This document shows, one piece after another, positions 24,494 to 33,104 of a stretch of 51,344 nt of DNA. The position numbers and the translations under genes are program-made. The stretch is taken from the NCBI RefSeq assembly GCF_002869965.1, contig NZ_PEBS01000044.1, forward strand, positions 1 through 51,344, in the 5' to 3' direction. Every line of letters starts with the position of its first letter. Positions within the stretch are counted from its first letter, which is position 1. This DNA comes from Janthinobacterium sp. ROICE36 (GTDB lineage: Bacteria; Pseudomonadota; Gammaproteobacteria; Burkholderiales; Burkholderiaceae_D). The notes beneath the pieces are model-generated. The model worked only from the letters and a program-made list of their open reading frames with translations, made no database searches and was not told the origin of the DNA.

Positions 24494-25378
24494 ATGGAAA
24501 TTTTCGGCGTTCCAATACAAGCGATGATGAGCCAGCTGCTGCTGGGTCTTGTCAACGGCTCGTTCTATGCCATGTTGTCCCTCGGTCTGGCCGTCATCTT
24601 CGGCTTGCTCAATGTTATTAATTTCTCGCACGGCGCCATGTACATGATGGGCGCCTTCCTGGCCTGGATGGGCCTCAGTTATTTCGACATCAATTACTGG
24701 GCCATGCTGGTCATCGCCCCGATCCTCGTCGGCCTGGTCGGCATCCTGATCGAAAAGACCATGCTGCGCTGGCTATATAAACTCGACCACCTGTATGGCT
24801 TGCTGCTGACCTTTGGCATCACCCTGATCATGGAAGGCGTGTTTCGCTCCTTCTATGGCGTCTCGGGCCAGCCGTATGCGGTGCCCGAAGCGCTGGCCGG
24901 TGCGACGGACCTGGGCTTCATGATCTTGCCGAACTACCGCGCCTGGGTGGTGATCGCTTCGCTGTCCGTGTGCCTGGCTACCTGGTTCGTCATCGAAAAA
25001 ACCAAATTGGGCGCCTACCTGCGGGCCGGTACGGAAAACCCGAAACTGGTGGAAGCGTTCGGCATCAATGTGCCGCTGATGGTCACCCTGACCTTTGGCT
25101 TTGGCGTGGCGCTGGCCGGTTTCGCCGGCGTGCTGGCGGCACCGATCATCCAGGTTTCGCCGCTGATGGGCTCGAACCTCATCATCGTCGTGTTTGCCGT
25201 GGTGGTGATTGGTGGCATGGGTTCCATCATGGGCTCCATCCTGACGGGCCTGGGCCTGGGCGTGATCGAGGGCCTGACCCGCGTGTTCTACCCGGAAGGC
25301 TCGGCCACGGTGGTGTTCGTGGTGATGGTCATCGTGCTGCTGCTGCGTCCCGCCGGCCTGTTCGGCAAAGAAAAGTAA
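24494..25378 (+). CDS. livH: Branched-chain amino acid-type ABC transporter permease (LivH-like)
   Basis: This is a 294-residue inner-membrane permease with about eight hydrophobic segments. Family motifs are LVNGSFYAMLSLGLAVIFGL (residues about 18-37), NVINFSHGAMYMMGAF, and GLGLGVIEGLTRVFYPEGSA near the C-terminus. It pairs with LivM to form the translocation channel. No good ribosome binding site is visible before ATG 24494. The gap from the binding-protein gene contains two hairpins that probably lower its expression. Confidence 0.94.
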   Translation: MEIFGVPIQAMMSQLLLGLVNGSFYAMLSLGLAVIFGLLNVINFSHGAMYMMGAFLAWMGLSYFDINYWAMLVIAPILVGLVGILIEKTMLRWLYKLDHLYGLLLTFGITLIMEGVFRSFYGVSGQPYAVPEALAGATDLGFMILPNYRAWVVIASLSVCLATWFVIEKTKLGAYLRAGTENPKLVEAFGINVPLMVTLTFGFGVALAGFAGVLAAPIIQVSPLMGSNLIIVVFAVVVIGGMGSIMGSILTGLGLGVIEGLTRVFYPEGSATVVFVVMVIVLLLRPAGLFGKEK

Positions 25379-25409
25379 TCCTCATCAGTCATGTATTGGA
25401 GCTACCACG

Positions 25410-26390
25410 ATGAATAAGAATGTAGGTTACGCCATTGCCCTGCTGCTGGCGTTGGCGGCCCCGTTTTACGGCTATCCCGTCTTCCTGATGAAGTTGCTGT
25501 GCTTTGCCCTGTTTGCCTGCGCCTTTAACTTGCTGATCGGCTACACCGGCTTGCTGTCGTTCGGCCATGCGGCCTTCTTCGGCGGCGCCGGCTATGTCAC
25601 CGGCTATGCGCTGCGGACCTGGGGCTGGCCGACGGAATTGGGCTTGCTGGCCGGCGTCGTCGCGGGTGCTTTGCTGGGCCTGGTGATCGGTAGCCTGGCG
25701 ATCCGCCGCCAGGGCATTTACTTTACGATGATCACCCTGGCGCTGGCGCAGATGGTGTACTTCCTGGCCTTGCGCCTGCCATTCACGGGCGGCGAGGATG
25801 GTTTGCAGGGTGTTCCACGTGGAACCTTGCTGGGCATGATAGACCTGGGCAATGACACCGTACTGTATTACTTCGTGCTGGCTATCTTCATCGCCGGCTT
25901 TGCCCTGATCGTGCGCACCATCCACTCGCCGTTCGGCCAGGTGCTCAAGGCGATCAAGGAAAACGAACCGCGCGCCATCTCGCTGGGCTACGACGTCAAC
26001 AAGTACAAGCTGATGGCCATCGTGCTGTCCGCTTCGCTGACCGCCCTGGCCGGTGCCACCAAGACCCTGGTGCTGGGCTTTGAAACCCTGACCGATGTGT
26101 ACTGGGGCATGTCGGGCCTGGTTGTGCTGATGACACTGGTGGGCGGCATGGGCACGATGGCCGGTCCCATCCTCGGCGCCGTGCTGATCATCGCGCTGGA
26201 AAACAAGCTGGGCGATGTTGGCACCTATCTGGCCACGCACACGGGCATCGAGTGGTTCGGCACCCTGGGCGAATCGGTGGGCATGGTGACCGGCGTGATT
26301 TTCGTCATCTGCGTGCTGCTGTTCCGGCGCGGCATCGTCGGGGAAGCCATCGCGCGCTTCGGCGGCAGGGCTGCCAAAGCCGCTGTCTGA
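25410..26390 (+). CDS. livM: Branched-chain amino acid-type ABC transporter permease (LivM-like)
   Basis: This is a 326-residue inner-membrane permease, the second channel subunit. Family motifs are FNLLIGYTGLLSFGHAAFFG (residues about 34-53), GRLAIRRQGIYF-type GSLAIRRQGIYFTMITLALA, and the cytoplasmic EAA-like loop LKAIKENEPRAISLGYDVNK. A GGAG ribosome binding site precedes the ATG, 31 bp after livH. The coding sequence contains a parS-like palindrome at 25811-25826. A strong terminator follows at 26400, closing the operon. Confidence 0.95.
   Translation: MNKNVGYAIALLLALAAPFYGYPVFLMKLLCFALFACAFNLLIGYTGLLSFGHAAFFGGAGYVTGYALRTWGWPTELGLLAGVVAGALLGLVIGSLAIRRQGIYFTMITLALAQMVYFLALRLPFTGGEDGLQGVPRGTLLGMIDLGNDTVLYYFVLAIFIAGFALIVRTIHSPFGQVLKAIKENEPRAISLGYDVNKYKLMAIVLSASLTALAGATKTLVLGFETLTDVYWGMSGLVVLMTLVGGMGTMAGPILGAVLIIALENKLGDVGTYLATHTGIEWFGTLGESVGMVTGVIFVICVLLFRRGIVGEAIARFGGRAAKAAV
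25811..25826. other. parS-like site inside livM
   Basis: TGTTCCACGTGGAACC differs from the consensus TGTTnCACGTGAAACA at two positions, and its central 14 bp are a perfect palindrome. It is one of four such sites in 4.6 kb upstream of mnmG-parAB. Confidence 0.6.
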
Positions 26391-26399
26391 TTTTCAAGC

Positions 26400-26427
26400 A
26401 ACGCCGGACCGATAGTCCGGCGTTTTT
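26400..26427 (+). terminator. Rho-independent terminator of the liv operon
   Basis: AACGCCGGAC (26400-26409) pairs perfectly with GTCCGGCGTT (26415-26424), followed by TTT. Confidence 0.9.
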
Positions 26428-26466
26428 CATTGTGCGTCCACTGTTACCTCAACGGAGAGAACCACC

Positions 26467-28536
26467 ATGCAAATGACGATCACGCGCGCGGGCACGACTG
26501 GCATGAGCCTGTGTACCTTGCTGGCGTTGGCAGCCTGCGGCAGCAACCATACACCGGAAGAACTGAACCAGATGCCCGGCTACCTGGGCACCATCACGCG
26601 CGCGGACTACGACGGCAAGACGAATGATTTGCTGACGGCCGGCCTGGGCAAGACGGGACTGGCCGGTGCCGCGCCCGCGTATGCGAACGTGGAACAGCCG
26701 ACGCCTGTCGAACTGCGCCGCAATGCGATTTACGCCAACTACCGCGCCGTGCTCGACATCGCCGCCAACAGCGGCTACGGCACCCTGTACGGTCCGAATG
26801 TCAATGCCAGCGGTAACGTGGGCACGGGCGAGGGCCTGGTCGCGGGCAGTGAATACATCGCCTATGCCGACGATGGTACGGGCAAGAAGAATGTCACCTT
26901 GATGGTGCAGGTGCCGGCCAGCTTCGATCCCGAGCATGCCTGCATCGTCACGGGCACGTCCAGCGGCTCGCGCGGCATCTACGGCGCCATCGGCAGTTCG
27001 GGGGAGTGGGGTTTGAAGAAAGGCTGCGCTGTAGCATATGCCGACAAGGGCTCCGGCACGGGCCTGTATGTGTTTGAAGATGACAGCGTCAACTTGCAGA
27101 ACGGCCTGCGGGCGGGAAGGGTGGCTGCCGGCAAGAGCGCGCTCTTCGCGCCGGACCTGGGCGATGCCGAGCGGCTGGCCTGGGCTGGCGCCAATCCGAA
27201 CCGTATCGCCTTCAAGCATGGGCACTCGCAGCAGAACCCGGAAAAGGACTGGGGCAAGGTGACCTTGCAGGCGGTCGAGATGGCGTATTTCGTCTTGAAC
27301 GAACGTTATGGCGTGCTGGCCCGCGACGGCAGTGGGCGCATCGTGCGGCTGACGCCGAAGAACACCATCACGATCGCTTCGAGTATTTCCAACGGCGCCG
27401 GCTCGGCCTTGCTGGCGGCGGAACAGGATAGCAAGGGCTTGATCAGCGGCGTGGCGGCCAGCGAGCCGCAAATCCAGCCGGCGGCATCGGGCGCCTACAG
27501 CGTGCGCCAGGGCGGGGTGGTGGTGAATGCACCGGGGCGCGCGCTGTTCGACTACGCCACTTATGCGGCCCTGTATCAGCCGTGCATGGTCTCCGTGGCG
27601 GGCAATGCGGGACGCTGCACGGCACTGGTCGCCAAGGGCTTGTTGAACGGCGCCGACCTCTCGGCGCAGCAGGCGGACGCGAAGCAGCGCTTGCAGGCAT
27701 ATGGCTGGCTGGCCGTTTCCGATCCGCTGCAGGCATCGCACGCGGGCACGAACATTCTGGTGGCCGTCACGTATGCCTATGCTTACGGCAAGTTTTCCGT
27801 GACGGACAAGGTATGCGGTTTCACGTTTGCGCAGACCGATGGCAGCGGCAATCCAATCGCGTTCACCACGGCGCAAAAGGCAGCCAGCTTTGCCGCGCAG
27901 AACGGCATCCTCGGCAGTGTCGTGTACGAGAACAGCGTGGGTGGCGCCAAGGTCTACACGGCCGGCGTGTCGCCGTCAAACAGCCTGGCGGACCAGTCGC
28001 TCGATGGTTTTCTGTGCCTTCGCAGTCTGGCGACGGGGCGCGACGCCGTCAGCGGCGCCAACTTGCAGGGTACATTGGCCGGGCAAAGCGTGCGCGTGCG
28101 GACCGGCATGACAGAAGTGGCGGCCAGCGGCAAATTGAATGGCAAGCCGGCCATCATCGTGCATGGCCGCAGCGATACCCTGATTCCCGTCAATCACGCC
28201 TCGCGCGCCTACCTGGGGCTGAACGCTGCGGTGGAAGGCTCCGCCAGCCGCTTGCGCTATATCGAGGTGACGAATGCCAACCACTTCGATTCCTTCAGCA
28301 GCGCCTTGCCGACCCTGATCGTGCCCCTGCATGTGTACATGAACCGGGCACTCGATGCCATGTATGCGCACTTGAACGCCAAGCAGGCCTTGCCGCCCTC
28401 GCAGGTAGTGAGCAAGGTAACACGCGCCGATGCGTCAACCTTGATCACGAATCTCAACGTGCCGGCGATAGCGTCGACGCCAGCGGCAGGCAATGCGATC
28501 AGTGTGACGGGGAACGTGGTGGATGTGCCCAACTGA
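26467..28536 (+). CDS. D-(-)-3-hydroxybutyrate oligomer hydrolase, lipoprotein-like
   Basis: This 689-residue enzyme belongs to the 3HB-oligomer hydrolase family, which cleaves short polyhydroxybutyrate oligomers to 3-hydroxybutyrate. The N-terminus has a short signal and lipobox LAAC (Cys about 24), so it is likely a periplasmic or outer-membrane lipoprotein. Family stretches include GTSSGSRGIYGAIGSSGEWG (about 163-182), SSISNGAGSALLAAEQDSKG, where Ser308 is the likely nucleophile, and VHGRSDTLIPVNHASRAYLG near the C-terminus (Asp of the triad). GGAGAG precedes the ATG by 8 bases. It follows the liv terminator and converges with an alcohol dehydrogenase only 3 bp away. Confidence 0.9.
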   Translation: MQMTITRAGTTGMSLCTLLALAACGSNHTPEELNQMPGYLGTITRADYDGKTNDLLTAGLGKTGLAGAAPAYANVEQPTPVELRRNAIYANYRAVLDIAANSGYGTLYGPNVNASGNVGTGEGLVAGSEYIAYADDGTGKKNVTLMVQVPASFDPEHACIVTGTSSGSRGIYGAIGSSGEWGLKKGCAVAYADKGSGTGLYVFEDDSVNLQNGLRAGRVAAGKSALFAPDLGDAERLAWAGANPNRIAFKHGHSQQNPEKDWGKVTLQAVEMAYFVLNERYGVLARDGSGRIVRLTPKNTITIASSISNGAGSALLAAEQDSKGLISGVAASEPQIQPAASGAYSVRQGGVVVNAPGRALFDYATYAALYQPCMVSVAGNAGRCTALVAKGLLNGADLSAQQADAKQRLQAYGWLAVSDPLQASHAGTNILVAVTYAYAYGKFSVTDKVCGFTFAQTDGSGNPIAFTTAQKAASFAAQNGILGSVVYENSVGGAKVYTAGVSPSNSLADQSLDGFLCLRSLATGRDAVSGANLQGTLAGQSVRVRTGMTEVAASGKLNGKPAIIVHGRSDTLIPVNHASRAYLGLNAAVEGSASRLRYIEVTNANHFDSFSSALPTLIVPLHVYMNRALDAMYAHLNAKQALPPSQVVSKVTRADASTLITNLNVPAIASTPAAGNAISVTGNVVDVPN

Positions 28537-28539
28537 GTG

Positions 28540-29697
28540 TCATAGCGCGGCCGCATAGATGGCGCGGGCATCCTCGCGTGTGACGACGCGCGGATTGTTG
28601 CCCAGCAATCGCGTCTGCAGCATGGCGTCGTCGGCCAGTCGGTCCAGGTCGCTGGCCGCGATGCCCACCTCGCGCAGGGTGCGCGCGATGCCGGTGGCCA
28701 GGGCAATCTCTTGCATGGCGTCGATCAGGGCCATGGCCCGCGCTTCTTCGCTGCCCGTGATGCCGGGCTGCACGACGGCTGCCAGTTGCGCATACAGGGG
28801 CGCCGCGTGGGACAGATTGAAACGCAGCACATGTGGCAGCACCAGCGCATTCGACAGGCCATGTGGCACGTGGAACAGGCCACCGATGGGATAGGCGAGT
28901 GCGTGCACGGCCGCGACAGGCGCATTGGCAAACGCCTGGCCGGCCAGCATGGCGCCCAGCAACATGGCCTGGCGTGCCGGCAAGTTGGCGCCATCGCGGC
29001 AGGCCGTGAGCAGATTGCTGGACAGCAGTGATAGCGCCTGGATGGCCAGCATGTCGGACAATGGATTCTTCAGCAGGCGGCTGGTATACGCTTCGATCGC
29101 ATGCACCATGGCATCGATGCCGGTGGCGGCTGTCACGGCGGGCGGCAAACCCAGGGTCAGGCTGGCGTCGAGGATGGCCAGATCCGCATACAGTTGCGGC
29201 GCGACCACGCCCATCTTGCTGGTGGCGCCCGTAGTGACGATGGCGATATGCGTGACTTCCGAACCCGTTCCGGCCGTGGTCGGCAATTGCACCAGGGGCA
29301 GGCGCTGGCCGTGGACATTGCCGACGCCATACAGTTGCGCCAGTTCCTGGTGGCCCGGCGCCAGCACGGCGATCAGCTTGGCCACGTCCAGCGAGCTGCC
29401 GCCACCGAGGCCGATAATCAGTTCCACGTGAAACATACGGGCCTGTGCCACGCCGGCCAGCACGATGGCTTCGGGCGGATCGGCTTGCACGTCGGAAAAT
29501 ACGTGCGTCTCGATACCCGCCGTTTGCAAGCTGTACAGCGGATCATCTGCGAGTCCCGTACGCAGAAAACCCGCATCGGTGACGAGCAGCACGCGGCGCA
29601 CGGTGGGGAAGTGATGGGCGATGTGCGCACCCAGCTGGGCGGCGGCGCCCTCTTCAACGATCAGATGCGGCACGGTGCGGAACTGGAAGGCGGACAT
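28540..29697 (-). CDS. Iron-containing alcohol dehydrogenase
   Basis: This is a 385-residue group III (Fe-dependent) NAD(P) alcohol dehydrogenase. I start it at the ATG at 29695-29697, where AGGAG lies 5 bases upstream; an in-frame start 6 codons earlier lacks one. Motifs are the nucleotide-binding GLGGGSSLDVAKLIAVLA (about 90-107), TTAGTGSEVTHIAIV, and metal ligands in GIDAMVHAIEAYTS and the two histidines of FHVPHGLSNALVLPHVL. The substrate is not decided by sequence; the neighbouring 3HB-oligomer hydrolase makes a hydroxyacid-related role conceivable but the genes are convergent. A parS-like site lies within its coding sequence. Confidence 0.93.
   Translation of the reverse strand: MSAFQFRTVPHLIVEEGAAAQLGAHIAHHFPTVRRVLLVTDAGFLRTGLADDPLYSLQTAGIETHVFSDVQADPPEAIVLAGVAQARMFHVELIIGLGGGSSLDVAKLIAVLAPGHQELAQLYGVGNVHGQRLPLVQLPTTAGTGSEVTHIAIVTTGATSKMGVVAPQLYADLAILDASLTLGLPPAVTAATGIDAMVHAIEAYTSRLLKNPLSDMLAIQALSLLSSNLLTACRDGANLPARQAMLLGAMLAGQAFANAPVAAVHALAYPIGGLFHVPHGLSNALVLPHVLRFNLSHAAPLYAQLAAVVQPGITGSEEARAMALIDAMQEIALATGIARTLREVGIAASDLDRLADDAMLQTRLLGNNPRVVTREDARAIYAAAL
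29420..29435. other. parS-like site inside the alcohol dehydrogenase gene
   Basis: AGTTCCACGTGAAACA matches the parS consensus at 15 of 16 positions (first base differs). Confidence 0.7.
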
Positions 29698-29755
29698 GCA
29701 GACTCCTGACAACAAAGACAGACGCCAAGCTTACTCCGCGTTAGCGCCCCGCGCA

Positions 29756-29771
29756 TGTTTCACGTGGAACC
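29756..29771. other. parS-like site, intergenic
   Basis: TGTTTCACGTGGAACC; read on the other strand it is GGTTCCACGTGAAACA, one mismatch from consensus. It lies between the alcohol dehydrogenase start and the NuoA-like micro-ORF. Confidence 0.75.
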
Positions 29772-29782
29772 AGAAGCCGGGG

Positions 29783-29872
29783 CTACTCCCACTCCAGCGA
29801 AGGCATCAGGAAGATCACCTCGATATCGAACAGGATGAACAGGAGGACGGGAAAATAGTTTTCGAGGAGCAT
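29783..29872 (-). CDS. 29-residue NuoA-like membrane micro-ORF
   Basis: A short frame begins at ATG 29870-29872, 11 bp after the sugE stop, with a strong AGAGGAA ribosome binding site 5 bases upstream. The product starts MLLENYFPVLLFIL and continues FDIEVIFLMPSLEWE. The first part resembles the NuoA N-terminus and the FDIEVIFL-P block resembles the conserved FD(I/V)E-FLFPW motif of NuoA, as if most of NuoA were deleted. It would form one membrane helix with an acidic tail. It may be a decayed fragment or a small membrane partner of the exporter upstream. Confidence 0.5.
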   Translation of the reverse strand: MLLENYFPVLLFILFDIEVIFLMPSLEWE

Positions 29873-29883
29873 GGGGATTCCTC

Positions 29884-30204
29884 TCAGTGGCTGGAAGACA
29901 TTTTCATCAGCACGATGCCGCAGACGATGAAGACGGCAGCGCACACGCGCATGGCGTTCAGTTGTTCACCGAGGGCGACGATGCCGACGATAAAGGCGCC
30001 GACGGCACCGACGCCGGTCCAGATGGTGTAGGCCGTGCCCAGGGGCAGGGTGCGCATGGCAATCGACAGCAAGCCGAAGCTGGCGATCATCATGACGATG
30101 GTCATCACGGAGGGAGTGAGCTTGGTGAAACCCTCGGAGAGTTTCATCGAGTATGCCCACACGACTTCAAACATGCCGGCAATGAGTAAAAGTATCCAGG
30201 CCAT
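29884..30204 (-). CDS. sugE: SMR family guanidinium exporter (SugE/Gdx)
   Basis: This 106-residue protein has four membrane helices and works as an antiparallel dimer that exports guanidinium in exchange for protons. The essential membrane glutamate is Glu13 in GMFEVVWAYSMKLSEGFTKL, the SugE/Gdx-type first helix, and GTAYTIWTGVGAVGAFIVG is the typical third-helix region. An AAGGAG ribosome binding site lies 5 bases before the ATG and directly after a guanidine-II riboswitch, which supports guanidinium rather than general drug export. A 29-residue NuoA-like frame follows 11 bp downstream. Confidence 0.95.
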   Translation of the reverse strand: MAWILLLIAGMFEVVWAYSMKLSEGFTKLTPSVMTIVMMIASFGLLSIAMRTLPLGTAYTIWTGVGAVGAFIVGIVALGEQLNAMRVCAAVFIVCGIVLMKMSSSH

Positions 30205-30209
30205 GGCGG

Positions 30210-30267
30210 CTCCTTATACAGAGCGGGCCGTCCCGGTGTGTGCCCATGATGGGGGAGGCCGTCCTCC
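30210..30267 (-). promoter_or_regulatory. Guanidine-II (mini-ykkC) riboswitch
   Basis: On the minus strand two short hairpins carry identical ACGG loops: GGAGG-ACGG-CCTCC (30267-30254) and CGGG-ACGG-CCCG (30235-30224). They are joined by an 18-base linker, and the second is followed 8 bases later by the AAGGAG ribosome binding site (30215-30210) of sugE. Two hairpins with ACGR loops before a ribosome binding site are the defining feature of the class, which turns on guanidinium exporters when guanidine is bound. Confidence 0.88.
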
Positions 30268-30371
30268 TGGTGATCGTCCCGATGGGCACTGGCGTGACCA
30301 CGGTGTTGCAAACGATGCGCCAATTGTAGCAAACATTGCCCGCCGCTGCAGCCCATCGCGAGCCCATAGAG

Positions 30372-30387
30372 TGTTCCACGTGAAACA
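30372..30387. other. Perfect parS site
   Basis: TGTTCCACGTGAAACA matches the universal parS consensus in all 16 positions. It lies between sugE and mnmG, 2.9 kb before parA. ParB encoded at 34104-34988 is the expected ligand. Confidence 0.92.
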
Positions 30388-30468
30388 GAAATCACCGCTG
30401 TCTTGCCACGGCTGAGTAAAAATTAAGCAAAAATTGAGCCGTGGGAGGTTGTGCTTGCAAAAAGACTC

Positions 30469-30474
30469 TATAAT
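30469..30474 (+). promoter_or_regulatory. -10 element of the mnmG-rsmG promoter
   Basis: A perfect TATAAT lies 46 bp before the mnmG start. The best -35 candidate, TTGTGC at 30449-30454, is spaced only 14 bp away, so the -35 assignment is weak. Confidence 0.5.
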
Positions 30475-30520
30475 CGGAGCTCTCTTCCCGCATTTTTACT
30501 TGCACTGTTACCTATTTATC

Positions 30521-32458
30521 ATGTTATTTCCTACAGAATTCGACGTCATCGTTGTCGGTGGTGGTCACGCCGGTACCGAGGCGGCCCTCGCTTCCGCCCG
30601 CATGGGGCAGAAGACGCTATTGCTCACGCATAATATTGAGACACTGGGCCAGATGTCGTGCAATCCCTCCATCGGTGGCATCGGCAAGGGCCACCTGGTC
30701 AAGGAGGTCGATGCCATGGGCGGCGCGATGGCGATTGCCACCGACGAGTCCGGCATCCAGTTCCGCATCCTGAATTCGTCGAAAGGCCCGGCAGTCCGCG
30801 CCACGCGCGCCCAGGCCGACCGCCTTCTCTATAAAGCCGCCATCCGTACACGCCTGGAAAACCAGCCGAATCTGTGGCTGTTCCAGCAAGCGGTCGATGA
30901 TCTGATCGTCGAAGGAGACCGCGTCGTCGGTGCCGTGACGCAGATCGGTCTGAAGTTTCTGGCGCGCGCCGTGGTCTTGACGGCTGGCACTTTCCTCGAC
31001 GGCAAGATCCACGTGGGCCTGAATAATTACTCGGCCGGCCGTGCCGGCGACCCGCCCGCCATCTCGCTGTCTGCCCGTTTGAAGGAATTGAAGCTGCCGC
31101 AGGGCCGCTTGAAAACGGGCACGCCGCCGCGCATCGATGGCCGCACGATCGACTTTTCCGTCATGCAAGAACAGGCGGGCGACCTCGATCCCGTACCCGT
31201 CTTCTCGGTGATGGGCAACACGTCCATGCACCCGCGCCAGGTGCCGTGCTGGGTCACGCACACGAATAGCCAGACGCACGACATCATCCGCGCCGGCCTC
31301 GACCGCAGCCCCATGTACACGGGCGTGATCGAGAGCGTGGGCCCCCGTTATTGCCCGTCCATCGAAGACAAGATCCACCGTTTCGCGGGCAAGGAATCGC
31401 ACCAGATCTTCCTCGAACCGGAAGGCTTGACGACGCATGAGTTCTATCCGAACGGCATCTCCACCAGCCTGCCGTTCGACGTGCAGATCGCCCTGGTGCA
31501 ATCGATGAAGGGCATGGAAAACGCCCACATCCTGCGCCCCGGCTACGCCATCGAATACGACTATTTCGACCCGCGCGGCTTGAAAGCCTCGCTGGAGACC
31601 AAGGCCGTGGCCGGCCTGTTCTTCGCCGGCCAGATCAACGGCACCACCGGCTACGAAGAAGCGGCCGCGCAAGGCATGCTGGCTGGCCTGAATGCGGCCT
31701 TGCTGACGCAGGACAAGGAAGCCTGGGTGCCGGGCCGCTCCGAGGCGTATCTGGGCGTGCTGGTCGACGACCTGATCACCCAGGGCGTGCAGGAACCGTA
31801 CCGCATGTTCACCAGCCGCGCCGAGTACCGCTTGAGCCTGCGCGAAGACAATGCCGACATGCGCTTGACGGAAATCGGCCGCACCCTGGGTTGCGTCGGC
31901 GACGCCCAATGGCAAGCCTTCGAGACCAAGCGCGAAGCGGTGGCGCTGGAACTGCAGCGCCTGCGTTCCACGTGGGTCAATCCGCGTATCCTGGCGGCCG
32001 CCGAATCGGAACGCATCGTCGGCCAGGCCATCGAGCGCGAGTACTCGCTGGCGGATTTGCTGTGCCGCCCGAACGTCGCCTACGACACGCTGATGAGCAT
32101 GACGGGCATGGAAGGCCAGGCCCTGGCCGGCCCCGGCGTGGAAGACCCCGCCGTGCGCGAGCAGGTGGAAATCCAGCTCAAATATGCGGGCTACATCGAG
32201 CGCCAGAGCAAGGAAATCGAGCGCCACGAACACTATGAAAACCTGGCCTTGCCGGCCGGTTTTAATTACCTGGACATCGGCGCGCTGTCGGTCGAAGTGC
32301 GGCAAAAACTCGACAAGCAGCGCCCGGAAACCCTGGGCCAGGCATCGCGCATTTCCGGTGTGACGCCGGCGGCGATTTCGCTGCTGCTGGTGCATTTGAA
32401 AAAGCGCGGTTTTGGTGCCGCGCAGACCACCACTTTAAAGGACGAGGTTGTTGAATGA
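30521..32458 (+). CDS. mnmG: tRNA uridine-5-carboxymethylaminomethyl modification enzyme
   Basis: MnmG (GidA) works with MnmE to install cmnm5 groups on U34 of certain tRNAs, using FAD and folate. The 645-residue length is typical. I start at ATG 30521 (MLFPTEFDVIVVGGGHAGTE); an upstream in-frame ATG at 30434 would place the promoter inside the gene. Motifs are the Rossmann GGGHAGTEAA, SCNPSIGGIGKGHLVKEVDA (with Cys47, which forms a flavin adduct in the family), and the C-terminal EVRQKLDKQRPETLGQASRI region. Its last codons overlap rsmG (ATGA). mnmG-rsmG-parA-parB is a classical origin-proximal block. Confidence 0.97.
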   Translation: MLFPTEFDVIVVGGGHAGTEAALASARMGQKTLLLTHNIETLGQMSCNPSIGGIGKGHLVKEVDAMGGAMAIATDESGIQFRILNSSKGPAVRATRAQADRLLYKAAIRTRLENQPNLWLFQQAVDDLIVEGDRVVGAVTQIGLKFLARAVVLTAGTFLDGKIHVGLNNYSAGRAGDPPAISLSARLKELKLPQGRLKTGTPPRIDGRTIDFSVMQEQAGDLDPVPVFSVMGNTSMHPRQVPCWVTHTNSQTHDIIRAGLDRSPMYTGVIESVGPRYCPSIEDKIHRFAGKESHQIFLEPEGLTTHEFYPNGISTSLPFDVQIALVQSMKGMENAHILRPGYAIEYDYFDPRGLKASLETKAVAGLFFAGQINGTTGYEEAAAQGMLAGLNAALLTQDKEAWVPGRSEAYLGVLVDDLITQGVQEPYRMFTSRAEYRLSLREDNADMRLTEIGRTLGCVGDAQWQAFETKREAVALELQRLRSTWVNPRILAAAESERIVGQAIEREYSLADLLCRPNVAYDTLMSMTGMEGQALAGPGVEDPAVREQVEIQLKYAGYIERQSKEIERHEHYENLALPAGFNYLDIGALSVEVRQKLDKQRPETLGQASRISGVTPAAISLLLVHLKKRGFGAAQTTTLKDEVVE

Positions 32459-33099
32459 AGCAGTTTGACCGGGCCGCACTGGCCCCCATTTTGAATGAAG
32501 GCATCGCCGCGCTAGGGCTGGACTTGAGCGCGGATCAGACGGAAAAACTGCTCGATTACCTGGCCTTGCTGGCCAAATGGAATAGCGTGTACAACCTGAC
32601 GTCGGTGCGCGATCCCCTGCAGATGCTGACCTTGCACGTGCTCGATTCGCTGGCGGCCGTGCCCGCGTTTGTGGACGCCAAAAACGTGCTCGACGTGGGC
32701 GCCGGTGGCGGCTTGCCGGGCATGGTGCTGGCCATCGCGCGGCCCGATGTGAAGGTGTCGATGATCGACACGGTGCATAAAAAGACGGCCTTTCTGACAC
32801 AAGTGAAGGCGGAACTGGGCTTGAGCAACGTCACCGTGTACACCAAGCGCGTGGAACAGCTGGAAGTGCAGCAGAAATTCGACGTGATCACCTCTCGCGC
32901 TTTCGCCGACCTGTCCGACTTCGTCAACTGGTCGGGCCACTTGCTGGAAGAGGACGGTCAGTTCATCGCCTTGAAAGGAATAGCGCCGCCAGACGAGCGC
33001 GAGCGACTGCCAGCGGAATGGCAAGTTACAGAGCTACGCGCAATCGCGGTGCCAGGGCTAAATGCAGAACGTCATCTGGTCTTTATAGCAAGAATTTGA
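32455..33099 (+). CDS. rsmG: 16S rRNA (guanine(527)-N7)-methyltransferase
   Basis: RsmG (GidB) methylates N7 of G527 in 16S rRNA. The 214-residue length is normal. The AdoMet-binding motif is VLDVGAGGGLPGMVLAIARP (about 80-99), preceded by KWNSVYNLTSVRDP and followed by SRAFADLSDFV, all typical. Its ATG overlaps the mnmG stop by four bases, so the pair is translationally coupled. The gap after it is an unusually AT-rich palindromic block before parA. Confidence 0.97.
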   Translation: MKQFDRAALAPILNEGIAALGLDLSADQTEKLLDYLALLAKWNSVYNLTSVRDPLQMLTLHVLDSLAAVPAFVDAKNVLDVGAGGGLPGMVLAIARPDVKVSMIDTVHKKTAFLTQVKAELGLSNVTVYTKRVEQLEVQQKFDVITSRAFADLSDFVNWSGHLLEEDGQFIALKGIAPPDERERLPAEWQVTELRAIAVPGLNAERHLVFIARI

Positions 33100-33104
33100 A
33101 CGCC

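Noticed and set aside
31965..31985. parS-like GTTCCACGTGGGTCA in mnmG
   Set aside because: The left half is good but the right half diverges (GGTCA instead of AAACA); too weak to list.
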